This document shows, piece after piece, positions 16,206-25,222 of a stretch of DNA of 64,000 nt (position 1 is its first letter; the number at the start of each line of letters is the position of its first letter). The notes under the pieces were generated by a model. The model made no database searches. It was not told where the DNA came from and saw only the letters and a list, made by a program, of their open reading frames with translations. The stretch is from contig NZ_FTNU01000001.1 of the NCBI RefSeq assembly GCF_900156515.1, positions 186,001-250,000 of the forward strand, written 5' to 3'. A program made the translations under genes and the position numbers. This stretch comes from Moraxella cuniculi DSM 21768 (GTDB lineage Bacteria > Pseudomonadota > Gammaproteobacteria > Pseudomonadales > Moraxellaceae).

Positions 16206-17126
16206 CTAGTATTTGATTTTTGGATCGATGATAGCATACAAAATATCAACGATGGCATTAAATAAGATGGTTAATGCACCAACCAAGATGGTCAGGCTAA
16301 GCACCAAGCTATAATCACGGTTCAATGCACCATTAACAAACAGCTGACCAATACCGGGCAGACCAAAAATCGTCTCAATGATGATAGAGCCTGTGATGAT
16401 ACCAACAAATGCAGGGCCAAGATAAGAAATAATTGGCAGCATGGCAGGACGCAAGGCATGACGAGTTACGATACGAGAAAGCGGCAAGCCTTTGGCACGA
16501 GCGGTGCGGATAAATTGTGAGTTCATCGTCTCAATCATCGAGCCACGAGTAATACGAGCAATGCTGGCAATATAGCTTAATGACAATGCAGTAACTGGCA
16601 ACACAAGGTTCATAAATGCACCATTGTTCCAACCACCTGCTGGGAACCATTTTAAAATAACGGCAAATACCAAAACCATCAGCGGTGCTTTAACAAAACT
16701 TGGCACAGCAACACCTGCCATCGCAAGCGTCATCAGAGAGTAATCCAGCCAGCTGTTTTGTTTTAAGGCGGCGATGATACCCAGAGTAATACCAAGCACA
16801 ACCGCGATGACGAAGGCATACAGACCAATCTCAACCGAAATTGGCAGCTGTTGGGCAAGTAGCTCATTGATGGTATGGTCTTTGTATTTAAAAGACGGAC
16901 CAAAATCGCCTTGCAGCAGTTGTTTTAGGTAGTTGAGATATTGTAGCCAAAGTGGGTCATTAAGATTGTATTTGGCTTCGATGTTTGCCATGACAGCAGG
17001 TGGCAAGTTACGCTCACCAGTAAAAGGGCTGCCAGGTGCTAGACGCATCATAAAAAAGGAAATGGTAATCAAAAACAGCAGCGTTGGAATCGCTTCGAGC
17101 GTACGCCGTAAGATGAGTTTGAACAT
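16206..17126 (-). CDS. oppB: OppB-like permease subunit of the oligopeptide ABC transporter
   Basis: Inner-membrane permease of 306 residues with six predicted helices, beginning with MFKLILRRTLEAIPTLLFL. It has the family motif RLAPGSPFTGERNLP after the first helix, the EAA loop with RTARAKGLPLSRIVTRHALRP, and IETIFGLPGIGQLFVNG near the C-terminus. It is the first permease gene of the BCDF block. About 575 bases separate it from the interrupted oppA upstream, with a terminator for that gene in between. The permease block therefore probably has its own promoter, near 17350. Confidence 0.95.
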   Translation of the reverse strand: MFKLILRRTLEAIPTLLFLITISFFMMRLAPGSPFTGERNLPPAVMANIEAKYNLNDPLWLQYLNYLKQLLQGDFGPSFKYKDHTINELLAQQLPISVEIGLYAFVIAVVLGITLGIIAALKQNSWLDYSLMTLAMAGVAVPSFVKAPLMVLVFAVILKWFPAGGWNNGAFMNLVLPVTALSLSYIASIARITRGSMIETMNSQFIRTARAKGLPLSRIVTRHALRPAMLPIISYLGPAFVGIITGSIIIETIFGLPGIGQLFVNGALNRDYSLVLSLTILVGALTILFNAIVDILYAIIDPKIKY

Positions 17127-17664
17127 AAAAATAACCTTTTGTTTTGCCTATGGCAAAATCTTCCATGGGGTTGTTTGCCATCCGCTTGATTGATGGGTTT
17201 GGCTGATTTAAAAAATCGCTGAACTCTAGCTGGCTTGGCTTATTGTATCGGTGGTAATCCACACAGTTGGTTGCAAAATACAACAATCGTCAGATAATGC
17301 AAAAAGCACCTGCAACCATAAGCTCCTTTATATCAGAGTTACCCCTATTATAACAAATGGGTGAAAAATTCCCATAGTTTTTTATTTTTTTTGTAAAAAA
17401 TATTGCTTATTTTTGCAAATTTTTGGCAAATAACGCTCTACTAAGTATTTTATTGCCGAATGAATTGTATGCCGAATTGGCATATTTATCAAAAAATTGA
17501 TTAAAAATCAAACATACCATATTATTTTAAGATTTTGCAACTTGGCTTTTGGTGGTTATTGACAGGGTGTTTTTGACCGTACTAGGCGAGATTTGTTTTA
17601 TTAATTAATCAATTAGTATAGATAAAATTAATAATTGATAGTAGCTTGTGGATTGTGGAGAAAT
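17127..17664. other. Upstream control region of oppB-oppC-oppD-oppF
   Basis: AT-rich non-coding stretch. On the minus strand a TATAAT (17347-17352) precedes a strong Shine-Dalgarno TAAAGGAGCT and a nine-codon frame (17290-17319), then about 160 bases to oppB. No good -35 box accompanies the TATAAT. Arms ATGCC and GGCAT around a 5-base centre (17469-17483) form a small inverted repeat. A TTTGGCAAA word occurs at 17422-17430. Confidence 0.5.
17290..17319 (-). CDS. Possible 9-residue leader peptide upstream of oppB
   Basis: The frame MVAGAFCII followed by TGA has an almost ideal ribosome-binding site (AAAGGAG, 5 bases before ATG) and a TATAAT about 20 bases before that. Such a short frame can arise by chance. 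Its Shine-Dalgarno is much better than that of oppB itself, so translation of it, or a role in attenuation of the opp transcript, is plausible but unproven. Confidence 0.35.
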   Translation of the reverse strand: MVAGAFCII

Positions 17665-17698
17665 AAAAGCGGCATCTGTATAAGACAAATGCCGCTTT
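17665..17698 (-). terminator. Terminator of the interrupted oppA gene
   Basis: The stem AAAGCGGCAT / ATGCCGCTTT has a 13-base loop, and the minus strand continues with TTTTATTT. It begins 5 bases after the oppA stop. Confidence 0.85.
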
Positions 17699-17702
17699 GT
17701 GG

Positions 17703-19331
17703 TTATTTATTTACCGACCAATATTTGGCGTGCCACTGATCTAGAGGATCTTTGTTGGAATAGCCTTGAATATAAGGTTTTACCAAGCGTACATTGCTGT
17801 AGTAAAAAATATTGATTTGGCTGGCATCTTGATCCATGAGACTTTCGGCAGTTTCGTAGAGCTTGATTCTGGCAGCATCATCAACATTGGCGGTGAGCGT
17901 TTGGAGCATGACCTCGTCATACTTTGGGTTATTGTAGCGTGTCCAGTTGTTGGTATTGTTGGATTTACGCAGATTTAAGAAAGTGGAGGCTTCGTTATAA
18001 TCGCCACACCATCTGGCACGAGCCATTTGATAATTACCATTGCGGCGACTGTCCAGATAGGTTTTCCACTCTTGATTAACCAAATTAACATTGACAAAGC
18101 CTAGAGAGTCTTTCCAAAGGCTACTTGCTGCCACGGCAATCTTTTTGTGGCTTTCGTTGGTGTCATAGAGCAGGTCGAAGTTCAGTGGATTTTTCTCATT
18201 GTAGCCAGCTTCGGCAAGGAGCTTTTTGGCTTCTTCGATGCGTTTTGCCTTGTCCCAAGATTTCCATGCAGGCGTGTAGCTGACACCACCTTTGATGGCA
18301 GTTGGGGTGAATTGATAAGCACTGATTTGTCCTTGACCCATCACCTTGTCAGCAATGGCTTCACGATCCATCGCCAAAGTCAGTGCTTGGCGAACTTTTG
18401 GATTGTCAAAAGGTGCTTTGCTGTGATTTAAGTCATAATAATAAGTGCATAGGGTTGGTGCATTTTTTAGCTCATCACCAAGTTTGGCTTTTAAGTCGTT
18501 AAATTGCTCTGGTGGCAATTCGCTGGCAGTAATATCAATCTCACCTGCTTGATAACGCATGACATCGGTGGTTGCTTGCGAGATTGGCAAGATGGTCAGT
18601 TGCGGCAATTTGACAATGCTGGCGTTGTAATAAGCTGGGTTTGGCTCAAGTACGATTTTTTCGTTGACGATCCACTGTGTTGGCTTGAATGGGCCATTGA
18701 CCACAATATTGGCAGGGTCTGTCCACTTGTCGCCGAATTTTTCAACGGTGGCTTGATGTACAGGTTGCACCGATGAATGAATCATCATATCAGGAAAATA
18801 AGGCACAGGCTCAACCAGTGTGATTTTTAGGGTTTTGTCATCTACCGCTTCAACACCGAGCTTATCAACTGGCATTTTGCCATCAATGACGGCTTGGGCA
18901 TTGGCAACTTTGGCATCTTCTAGGTAGCTGGCATAGTATGAGCCTGTTGCAGGATCGACCAGACGGCGGAAGCTATAAACAAAATCTTGAGCAGTTACAG
19001 GGTCGCCATTTGACCACTTAGCATCACGCAGTTTAAAAATCCAAGTTTTGTTGTCTTCGCTGCTCCATTCGCTTGCCATACCAGCGACCAAATTGCCATC
19101 ATTATCAGTGCTGACCAAACCTTCGGAAAATTGGCGAATGATATTGGCCTCTTACACACCCTGAGCCAGTTGTGGGTCAAGTGTTTCTGGTTCACTGGCA
19201 TTATTGATGGTAATGCCTGCCGTTGTTGTCGTTGTGCTGGAGCTGGCTGGCTTGTCGGCTGGCTTTGAGCAGGCACTTAGCAGGGCAACAAGGCTGACTG
19301 CCAGCAGGGTGGGCTTAAATAAAGTGGTCAT
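17703..19331 (-). pseudogene. oppA: oppA-like peptide-binding lipoprotein gene interrupted by an in-frame TAA
   Basis: Read through, the frame encodes a 542-codon periplasmic peptide-binding protein. It starts MTTLFKPTLLAVSLVALLSAC with a lipobox (LLSAC; lipidated Cys at residue 21), followed by a Ser/Thr linker. The SBP_bac_5 fold shows the INNASEPETLDP start and WIFKLRDAKWSNGDPVTAQDFVYSFRRLVDP. Codon 60 is TAA (19152-19154). No bases are gained or lost: downstream the same frame continues as EANIIRQF, matching PESSILRQ of the intact copy at 21556-23241. No other disruption is visible in the remaining 482 codons. Without readthrough, only a 59-residue lipopeptide would be made. The gene keeps a good promoter and a terminator. 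A recent mutation, a sequencing error or stop readthrough could each explain it. Confidence 0.9.
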
Positions 19332-19386
19332 AAATTCCCTCTTGGATAATGATGAAAATTGGCATTTTTTACAAAACACTATCTGA

Positions 19387-19415
19387 ATAATACCTAAAAA
19401 CTACACAGCTGGCAA
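19387..19415 (-). promoter_or_regulatory. Promoter of the interrupted oppA
   Basis: On the minus strand, TTGCCA (19410-19415), a 17-base spacer and TATTAT (19387-19392) lie about 55 bases upstream of the ATG at 19331. The region from here up to 19637 holds nothing else that I recognise. Confidence 0.6.
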
Positions 19416-19637
19416 GCGTTTTATTATTTGCTGTTAAAAATTGCTGTCCATCAAGGCGGATTTGGTTCGTTTGCACCAAAACACAAAAATGAGCAAGTTT
19501 GTAGGGCGTTATTGTTGGTTGATGGTTTTTAAGTTGATGACTTTGTCAGACTGGCTAAGCAAACAGCTCTATCATTTTGTACCAAAATCAAGTGGTGCAT
19601 GGTGCTTGACTTGACCATTTAAGCATAAAAGGATAAT

Positions 19638-19665
19638 AAAAATCCAAGCGTCTTGCTTGGATTTT
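19638..19665 (-). terminator. Terminator downstream of the Kef-type antiporter gene
   Basis: The stem AATCCAAGC / GCTTGGATT is followed on the minus strand by TTTTTATT. It lies about 42 bases after the antiporter stop. Confidence 0.8.
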
Positions 19666-19706
19666 GTTGGTTTGGTGGGGTTGGAATAGATGGCAAGTGA
19701 TGTTTA

Positions 19707-21461
19707 TTACTGGGTGTTTTTTAGCAACAAATCCCTCCCTGCAAACTCATTACCTGACAATTCTAGGGCAAAACGCTCATGGTCAGCCTTACGCACTTGA
19801 TCGCAAATATCTTCTGCTTGTAGCTCATCTGCTCCCAGCTGCTTGATGGTTTCATTGCCCATTAGCATGGCAGCCTCAAAGGTCTCACGAATCACAAAAT
19901 CGGCGTCCGCCTGCACCAAATGCAAGGCATGCTCACGGTCATTGGCACGCACGATTACTTTGACGGTTGGGCAATGGTGCTTGATATTCTCGACAATGCG
20001 AGTTGTTGCTTCACTGTCGTTGATGCACACCAAAACACACTTGGCCTGATATGCCCCTGCAGCGTGCAGAACATCTTCACGAGAGCCATCGCCGTAATAG
20101 ACTTTGAAGCCATATTTTGCTGCTCCTCGAACCACATCGGGATTACTATCAATGATAGAAATGTCAGCACCGTAAGCAATCGGTGCTTGGCTGGCAATTT
20201 GTCCCACACGCCCAAAGCCAATAATCAGCACATTGCCTTTGAGTTTTTTGTCGCCAGCTTCTAGATTGTCCACGCCGTCCATTGAGGCTTGGGCGGCTTT
20301 GGCAAAGCGTTGGTGCAACATAATCATCACAGGTGTAATTGCCATAGATAGCACGACAACGGCGGTCATGTTGGCATTGATTGTTGCGGTAATCACGCCC
20401 TGAGATGCCGCTGCCGAAAACAGCACAAAAGCAAACTCGCCACCTTGAGCCATCATCACGGCACGGTTTAGTGCGTCAGCGTGATTGCTTTTGGCAATGC
20501 GAGCCACGACATAAATCACCACTGCTTTGGCGGTCATCAGAGCAATTACGCCAGATAGAATTAATTTGTAGTTGGCAGCCACGACATTTAAATCAAGTGC
20601 CATGCCAACCCCTAGAAAAAACAAACCGAGCAGCAAGCCACGAAACGGCTCAATATCCGCCTCTAGCTGATGGCGGAAGCTGGATTCTGACAGCAACACG
20701 CCTGCAACAAATGCCCCCATCGCCATTGACAGTCCGCCCATCTCCATGAGCAATGCCGCTCCCAAAACCACCAATAAGGCAGCAGCGGTCATCACTTCAC
20801 GGGCTTTGGTTTTTGCCAAAATTCTAAACAAAGGATTGAGCAAATATAAACCCGCTATCACCAGTGCCGCCAAAGAAAGCAATGCCAGTCCCAGTTGCTT
20901 TAGCACAGAAGTGTCGCCTGCTACATGACTTGGGTCGGCTGGAGCCAAAAATGCCACAATCGCAAGCAGTGGCACAATCAGCAAATCCTCAAACAATAAG
21001 ATGGACACCATGCGTTGTCCGCTGGGGCTATTAAGTTCGTTGCGTTCGCCCAGCACCTGCATGACAATGGCGGTGGAAGTGAGGACAAAACCTGCCGCAC
21101 CAACAAAGGCTATCTGCCATGCAAAACCAAATGCCATGCCTACAAGCGTCAGTATAAAGGCTGCCAAAATCACCTGCATACTACCCAAGCCAAAGATTTG
21201 ATGACGCAAACTCCACAGGTGTGATGGCTTCATCTCAAGTCCAATCACAAATAAAAACATCACCACGCCAAACTCTGCCACATGGATAATAGCCTGTGGA
21301 TCATGAAACAGCCCCAAGCCAAACGGCCCGATTGCAAGTCCTGCTGCCAAATAACCAAGCACCGAACCCAGCCCCAGTCGTTTAAATAAAGGTATCGCAA
21401 CGACCGCAGCTCCTAATAAAGCCGCGACAGAGCCAAGCTGGCTTGCACCTTCTGCCGCCAT
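19707..21461 (-). CDS. Kef-type (CPA2) potassium/proton antiporter with RCK domain
   Basis: Inner-membrane monovalent cation:proton antiporter of 584 residues. About 12-13 membrane helices cover residues 1-390, with the family motifs GSVLGYLAAGLAIGPFGLGL, FGVVMFLFVIGLE and LLFEDLLIVPLLAI (the conserved acidic exchange site). A cytosolic RCK/TrkA-N domain follows, with the nucleotide-binding GFGRVGQ near residue 415 and the acidic end of the next strand (IIDSNPD). It resembles KefB/KefC, which are gated by glutathione adducts and NADH. No KefF/KefG-like ancillary gene is adjacent, so gating cannot be assigned. It sits between two oppA copies on the same strand, each flanked by its own terminator. 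Confidence 0.9.
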   Translation of the reverse strand: MAAEGASQLGSVAALLGAAVVAIPLFKRLGLGSVLGYLAAGLAIGPFGLGLFHDPQAIIHVAEFGVVMFLFVIGLEMKPSHLWSLRHQIFGLGSMQVILAAFILTLVGMAFGFAWQIAFVGAAGFVLTSTAIVMQVLGERNELNSPSGQRMVSILLFEDLLIVPLLAIVAFLAPADPSHVAGDTSVLKQLGLALLSLAALVIAGLYLLNPLFRILAKTKAREVMTAAALLVVLGAALLMEMGGLSMAMGAFVAGVLLSESSFRHQLEADIEPFRGLLLGLFFLGVGMALDLNVVAANYKLILSGVIALMTAKAVVIYVVARIAKSNHADALNRAVMMAQGGEFAFVLFSAAASQGVITATINANMTAVVVLSMAITPVMIMLHQRFAKAAQASMDGVDNLEAGDKKLKGNVLIIGFGRVGQIASQAPIAYGADISIIDSNPDVVRGAAKYGFKVYYGDGSREDVLHAAGAYQAKCVLVCINDSEATTRIVENIKHHCPTVKVIVRANDREHALHLVQADADFVIRETFEAAMLMGNETIKQLGADELQAEDICDQVRKADHERFALELSGNEFAGRDLLLKNTQ

Positions 21462-21507
21462 AAATCACTCCAAAAATACAAAAAGCTGATTATTATATCC
21501 CAAAAAC

Positions 21508-21539
21508 AAAGTAGCAGCAAACACTGTTGCTGCTACTTT
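21508..21539 (-). terminator. Terminator of the intact oppA
   Basis: Perfect 13-bp arms AAAGTAGCAGCAA / TTGCTGCTACTTT have a 6-base loop, followed on the minus strand by GTTTTTGG. Confidence 0.9.
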
Positions 21540-21555
21540 GTTGGTTGTTAAACGC

Positions 21556-23241
21556 TTATTGTTTGGCGATTTTTAGGTTTTTCACCTGCCAATAGTTCAA
21601 AGGATCGTTGCCTGAGAAGCCTTTGACATAAGGTTTCACCAAACGAGGTGCAACATATTGATAAACAAAGATGTTGGCTGCATCTTTATCCAAAACCGCT
21701 TCTGCTTGGTTGTACAACTCTGCACGCTGTTCCTCTGTAACATCGGCACCGAATGCTTTATTCAACAGAGCATCAAATTCTGGATTGTTGTATTTGCCGT
21801 AGTTGTTTGAGTTTTCTGATTTTAGCGTGTTTAGGAAGGTTGACGCTTCGTTATAATCAGCACACCAGCCACCGCGTGCCATTTGGTACTGTTGTTTGCG
21901 GCGTGTTTCTAGGTAGGTTTTCCACTCTTGGTTGTTAAGGGTGATATCAACAAAGCCTAAGTTTTCCTTCCAGAATGAGCTTGCTGCCACAGCGAGCTGT
22001 TTGTGCTGGTCGTTGGTGTTATACAGCAGTTCAAATTTCAGCGGATTGTTCTCATTGTAACCAGCTTCGGCAAGGAGCTTTTTGGCTTCTTCGATGCGTT
22101 TTGCCTTATCCCAAGATTTCCATTCAGGCGTGTAGTTTTTGATGCCTTGGATTGCCTCTGGGCTGAACTGATAGGCAACTTTTTGACCTTGCTTTAAGAT
22201 ACTATCCACGATGATATCGCGATCAAGCGTCAAAGACAGTGCCTTACGCACACGCACATCATTAAACGGTGCCTTGGTGTGGTTAAACTCGTAATAATAA
22301 GTACATAGTTTTGGCGGTACAATGACTTGCGATCCAAACTCATTTTTCAGCTGTACAAACTGCTCTGATGGTAGCGACTCGCCAGTTACATCAACATCAC
22401 CTGCTTTATAACGCTGTACATCGGTAGTAGGCTGCGGTATAGCCAGTAGCGTTACTTTGTTGATGGTGGTGTTGGCATCGTCATAATACACTGGGTTGCG
22501 TTCTAGTACGATGCGTTCATTGACCTGCCATTGAGACAGTTTATAAGGGCCATTGACCACGATATTTTCAGGCGAAGTCCACTTGTCGCCGAATTTCTCA
22601 ACGGTGGCTTGGTGTACAGGCTTAACCGAAGTGTGAATCATCATTGATGGGAAATATGGCACGGGTGCAGATAAGGTTATTTCCAGTGTCTTATCGTCAA
22701 GTGCTTTTATGCCCAATGTGTCCATTGCAGCCTTGCCATCAATAATCTCTTGAGCATTGACAATTTTGGCATCTGCCAGATAAGAAGAATAGGGCGAAGC
22801 AATTTCTGGATCGACCAGACGGCGGAAACTATAAACAAAATCTTGAGCGGTTACAGGGTCGCCATTTGACCACTTGGCATCACGCAGTTTAAAAATCCAA
22901 GTTTTGTTGTCGGTACTTTCCCAAGATTCGGCCATGCCGGGGATGGTATTGCCGTCCATATCAACAGAAGTTAATCCAACAAACATCTGACGCAAAATGC
23001 TAGACTCTGGCACGCCAGATACTTTGTGCGGATCAAGCGATTCTGGCTCGGCACCATTATTGATGGTGATTTCTTGAGTCTGTGCCAGTTCGATATTGGC
23101 AAGATCTTCTTTTGCGGTAGCTGTATCAGCTTTTGCGGCTGCTGTATCGGTGGCTTGCTCTTTGTTGCCACCACAGGCAACGAGTAAGGTGCTAAGTCCA
23201 AGTGCGACTGCCAAACGAGCTGGCGTGAAAACTGTATTCAT
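21556..23241 (-). CDS. oppA: OppA-like oligopeptide-binding lipoprotein
   Basis: Periplasmic substrate-binding protein of the Opp importer, 561 residues. Its signal peptide ends in the lipobox LLVACGG, so it is probably anchored to the inner membrane by a lipidated Cys at residue 23. A polar Ala/Thr/Asp linker (residues 25-50) follows. The SBP_bac_5 fold then begins with INNGAEPESLDPHKVSGVPES and contains WIFKLRDAKWSNGDPVTAQDFVYSFRRLVDP and the hinge region TSPENIVVNGPYKLSQW. It is a close paralogue of the interrupted gene at 17703-19331 and is the only intact OppA in the window. It presumably supplies the OppBCDF permease encoded further along the same strand. Confidence 0.94.
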   Translation of the reverse strand: MNTVFTPARLAVALGLSTLLVACGGNKEQATDTAAAKADTATAKEDLANIELAQTQEITINNGAEPESLDPHKVSGVPESSILRQMFVGLTSVDMDGNTIPGMAESWESTDNKTWIFKLRDAKWSNGDPVTAQDFVYSFRRLVDPEIASPYSSYLADAKIVNAQEIIDGKAAMDTLGIKALDDKTLEITLSAPVPYFPSMMIHTSVKPVHQATVEKFGDKWTSPENIVVNGPYKLSQWQVNERIVLERNPVYYDDANTTINKVTLLAIPQPTTDVQRYKAGDVDVTGESLPSEQFVQLKNEFGSQVIVPPKLCTYYYEFNHTKAPFNDVRVRKALSLTLDRDIIVDSILKQGQKVAYQFSPEAIQGIKNYTPEWKSWDKAKRIEEAKKLLAEAGYNENNPLKFELLYNTNDQHKQLAVAASSFWKENLGFVDITLNNQEWKTYLETRRKQQYQMARGGWCADYNEASTFLNTLKSENSNNYGKYNNPEFDALLNKAFGADVTEEQRAELYNQAEAVLDKDAANIFVYQYVAPRLVKPYVKGFSGNDPLNYWQVKNLKIAKQ

Positions 23242-23384
23242 AAGACGATATCCTTAATTGTCAAAAGTGTACAACCATCAACCTGCCCATCTCGGGGTTT
23301 GGCAAATTGCCTTAAGACCGAAAATTTGTCATGGCAACCGCTGCCTGCAGGTTTATTGTTACCAAAATTCTGCGATGGTTGGTT

Positions 23385-23415
23385 TATATTGACAAAATGT
23401 AACTAAGATGTCAAT
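23385..23415 (-). promoter_or_regulatory. Likely promoter of intact oppA within a 7-bp inverted repeat
   Basis: On the minus strand, TTGACA (23409-23414), an 18-base spacer and AATATA (23385-23390). The arms ATTGACA (23388-23394) and TGTCAAT (23409-23415) form a perfect inverted repeat spanning the promoter, a possible operator. Transcription would start about 135 bases before the oppA ATG. Confidence 0.5.
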
Positions 23416-23418
23416 AGA

Positions 23419-23437
23419 ATTAACAAAAATTGTTAAT
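23419..23437. repeat. Inverted repeat ATTAACA-N5-TGTTAAT in the oppA/M48 divergent region
   Basis: Perfect 7-bp arms around AAAAT, directly upstream of the oppA promoter repeat and between the two divergent genes. It has the size of a dimeric repressor site. No terminator-like T run follows it. Confidence 0.55.
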
Positions 23438-23538
23438 GTTTTAAGTAATTGAGCAATTTTGCGGTACAATCAATGTATAAGTATGGCGTGGCAATCTGTA
23501 GTTGGCGGATTGGGTTTGTTTAAAAAACGAGGTGGGCT

Positions 23539-25029
23539 GTGGCTTTATTGACAAAATATCAACAAGTGGCATTGTGTGCTGGGCTGCTTATGTGCCAAGC
23601 TGCACTGGCAGATGGTCAGACGCTTGGTTATCAGTTGCCGAGCATGGCAGATGGGCAGGGCTTTTATGATAAGCATCGCAATGAGCAGATTGCTGCGTGG
23701 TCGTTGCGTCAGATTCATGCAAGCCTGCCTGTGATTGATGATGCGTGGACAAATCAGCTGATTGCCCAAATGAGTGCCGAGATGAATGCTTCGGTACGCA
23801 ACACGCCTTTGTACACCACAGTGCTTGTCAATGATAACAATATTAATGCCTTTGCCGTACCTGGTGGGCTAATTGGCATGAACACAGGCACGATATTATC
23901 CGCCCAGAGCATGGACGAGCTTGCCAGCGTCATGGCACACGAGGTGGCACATATCAGCCAGCGACACTATGAACATCGGCAGGATAATAACAAAAAACTT
24001 TTGGCATTGCAGCTGGGCGGTTTGTTGGCTGCCATTGCTGCTTCGGCATCTGGCAGTGGTGATGCGGCATTGATGGCGATGGCAGGCTCTCAAGCATCGG
24101 CAGCAGAGGTTGCAGCCAGCCACAGCCGAGAAAATGAAAGAGAGGCTGACAGGGTAGGTATGCAGATTTTGGCACAGGTGGGCTATGACACGCAAGCAAT
24201 GCCGAAGTTTTTTGGCAGAATGCAGCGACAATTAAGCCTAAACCAAGCCAAAAATGCTTTTGTGCCAAGTTTTGTGCAATCGCACCCATTTACCGCCGAG
24301 CGACTCTCTGAGGCAAATGCACGCAGCCAAACCTATCCAAGAGCTTCACAGACTCGCCTAAAGCAACACGCAGTCATCTTTGACCAACTATACTGGCGTG
24401 TCAAATACCTAAGTAAGCAAACCACCTATGCTGAGCTTATCGCCAGTTCGGCATATAGCGAAGGGGCAAAGTTGGCATTGGCAATGTATCTGGCGGACAA
24501 TGGGCAATTTGCCAAAGCCGAAACAACTTGGCTTGAGGTTTCATTGGGCAAGCAAGACCCTTTGATGTGCCTAACTGGTGCTTTTGTGTTTACTGCCAAC
24601 AAGCAATACGAGCGTGCTAAGACGCTTTTGGCACAATGCCAGCTGTTGTATCCTGAACGGCGAGATTTGCGATTGGCATTGGCAGAGGTTGAATTGTCGC
24701 TGAATCAACCAAATGCAGCACTGGCATTATTGACGCCATTGGTGCAAGATGGGTCATCTGATGTTGTTGCTTGGCAGCTGGCTTATCGTGCTTATGATAA
24801 GCGGTCGCAGGCAAGTGATGATACCACCACCAAGACCATTGCCACAATCCATGCCTTGCGTTCACGCAGTCAGCTGGAGCTATGGCGTGGTCAGTACACG
24901 GGAGCATTGCAGTCATTGGCACAGGCAGAACAGCTTGCCAAGCAGTTGCCACAAGCATCAAGCCTGTTATCAATGCTTGATAAAGACAAGCAGCAGGTGA
25001 TTGTGGCACGAGATTTTAAGCCCAGATGA
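23539..25029 (+). CDS. Periplasmic M48 metalloprotease with TPR region (BepA/YfgC-like)
   Basis: A 496-residue exported zinc protease. Residues 1-24 form a signal peptide (LCAGLLMCQAALADG). The catalytic motif is HEVAH at 134-138, with the third zinc ligand probably Glu200 in ENEREAD. From about residue 260 onward it is helical and repetitive (TPR-like), with Ala/Leu/Gln-rich units. This layout matches BepA, which degrades or chaperones stalled outer-membrane proteins such as LptD at the BAM complex. The start codon is GTG, preceded by ACGAGGTG. It is divergent from oppA with a shared 297-base control region. Confidence 0.86.
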   Translation: MALLTKYQQVALCAGLLMCQAALADGQTLGYQLPSMADGQGFYDKHRNEQIAAWSLRQIHASLPVIDDAWTNQLIAQMSAEMNASVRNTPLYTTVLVNDNNINAFAVPGGLIGMNTGTILSAQSMDELASVMAHEVAHISQRHYEHRQDNNKKLLALQLGGLLAAIAASASGSGDAALMAMAGSQASAAEVAASHSRENEREADRVGMQILAQVGYDTQAMPKFFGRMQRQLSLNQAKNAFVPSFVQSHPFTAERLSEANARSQTYPRASQTRLKQHAVIFDQLYWRVKYLSKQTTYAELIASSAYSEGAKLALAMYLADNGQFAKAETTWLEVSLGKQDPLMCLTGAFVFTANKQYERAKTLLAQCQLLYPERRDLRLALAEVELSLNQPNAALALLTPLVQDGSSDVVAWQLAYRAYDKRSQASDDTTTKTIATIHALRSRSQLELWRGQYTGALQSLAQAEQLAKQLPQASSLLSMLDKDKQQVIVARDFKPR

Positions 25030-25179
25030 GATTGGTGGATTGTTTTGGGCTAAGATTTTGGTTATTGATTTTGGTTGGTAAATCAACCAAGCCAAATAAA
25101 AAAGTGGCTGGCGGCTGCATATTTGCAAATCCGCTATGGGTGGAATAATTGAAAAATCACGATTGCTTTGATGCTAAAA

Positions 25180-25205
25180 AGCACAGAAAATAAACCTTCT
25201 GTGCT
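25180..25205 (-). terminator. Terminator of the YcxB-like gene
   Basis: The stem AGCACAGAA / TTCTGTGCT is followed on the minus strand by TTTTTAG. It also stands between this gene and the convergent M48 gene. Confidence 0.85.
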
Positions 25206-25222
25206 TGATGATTGTGCCAAGA

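Noticed and set aside
19118-19379. Frameshift in the first oppA
   Set aside because: Reading across the break keeps the same frame; the interruption is a single TAA codon, not an insertion or deletion.
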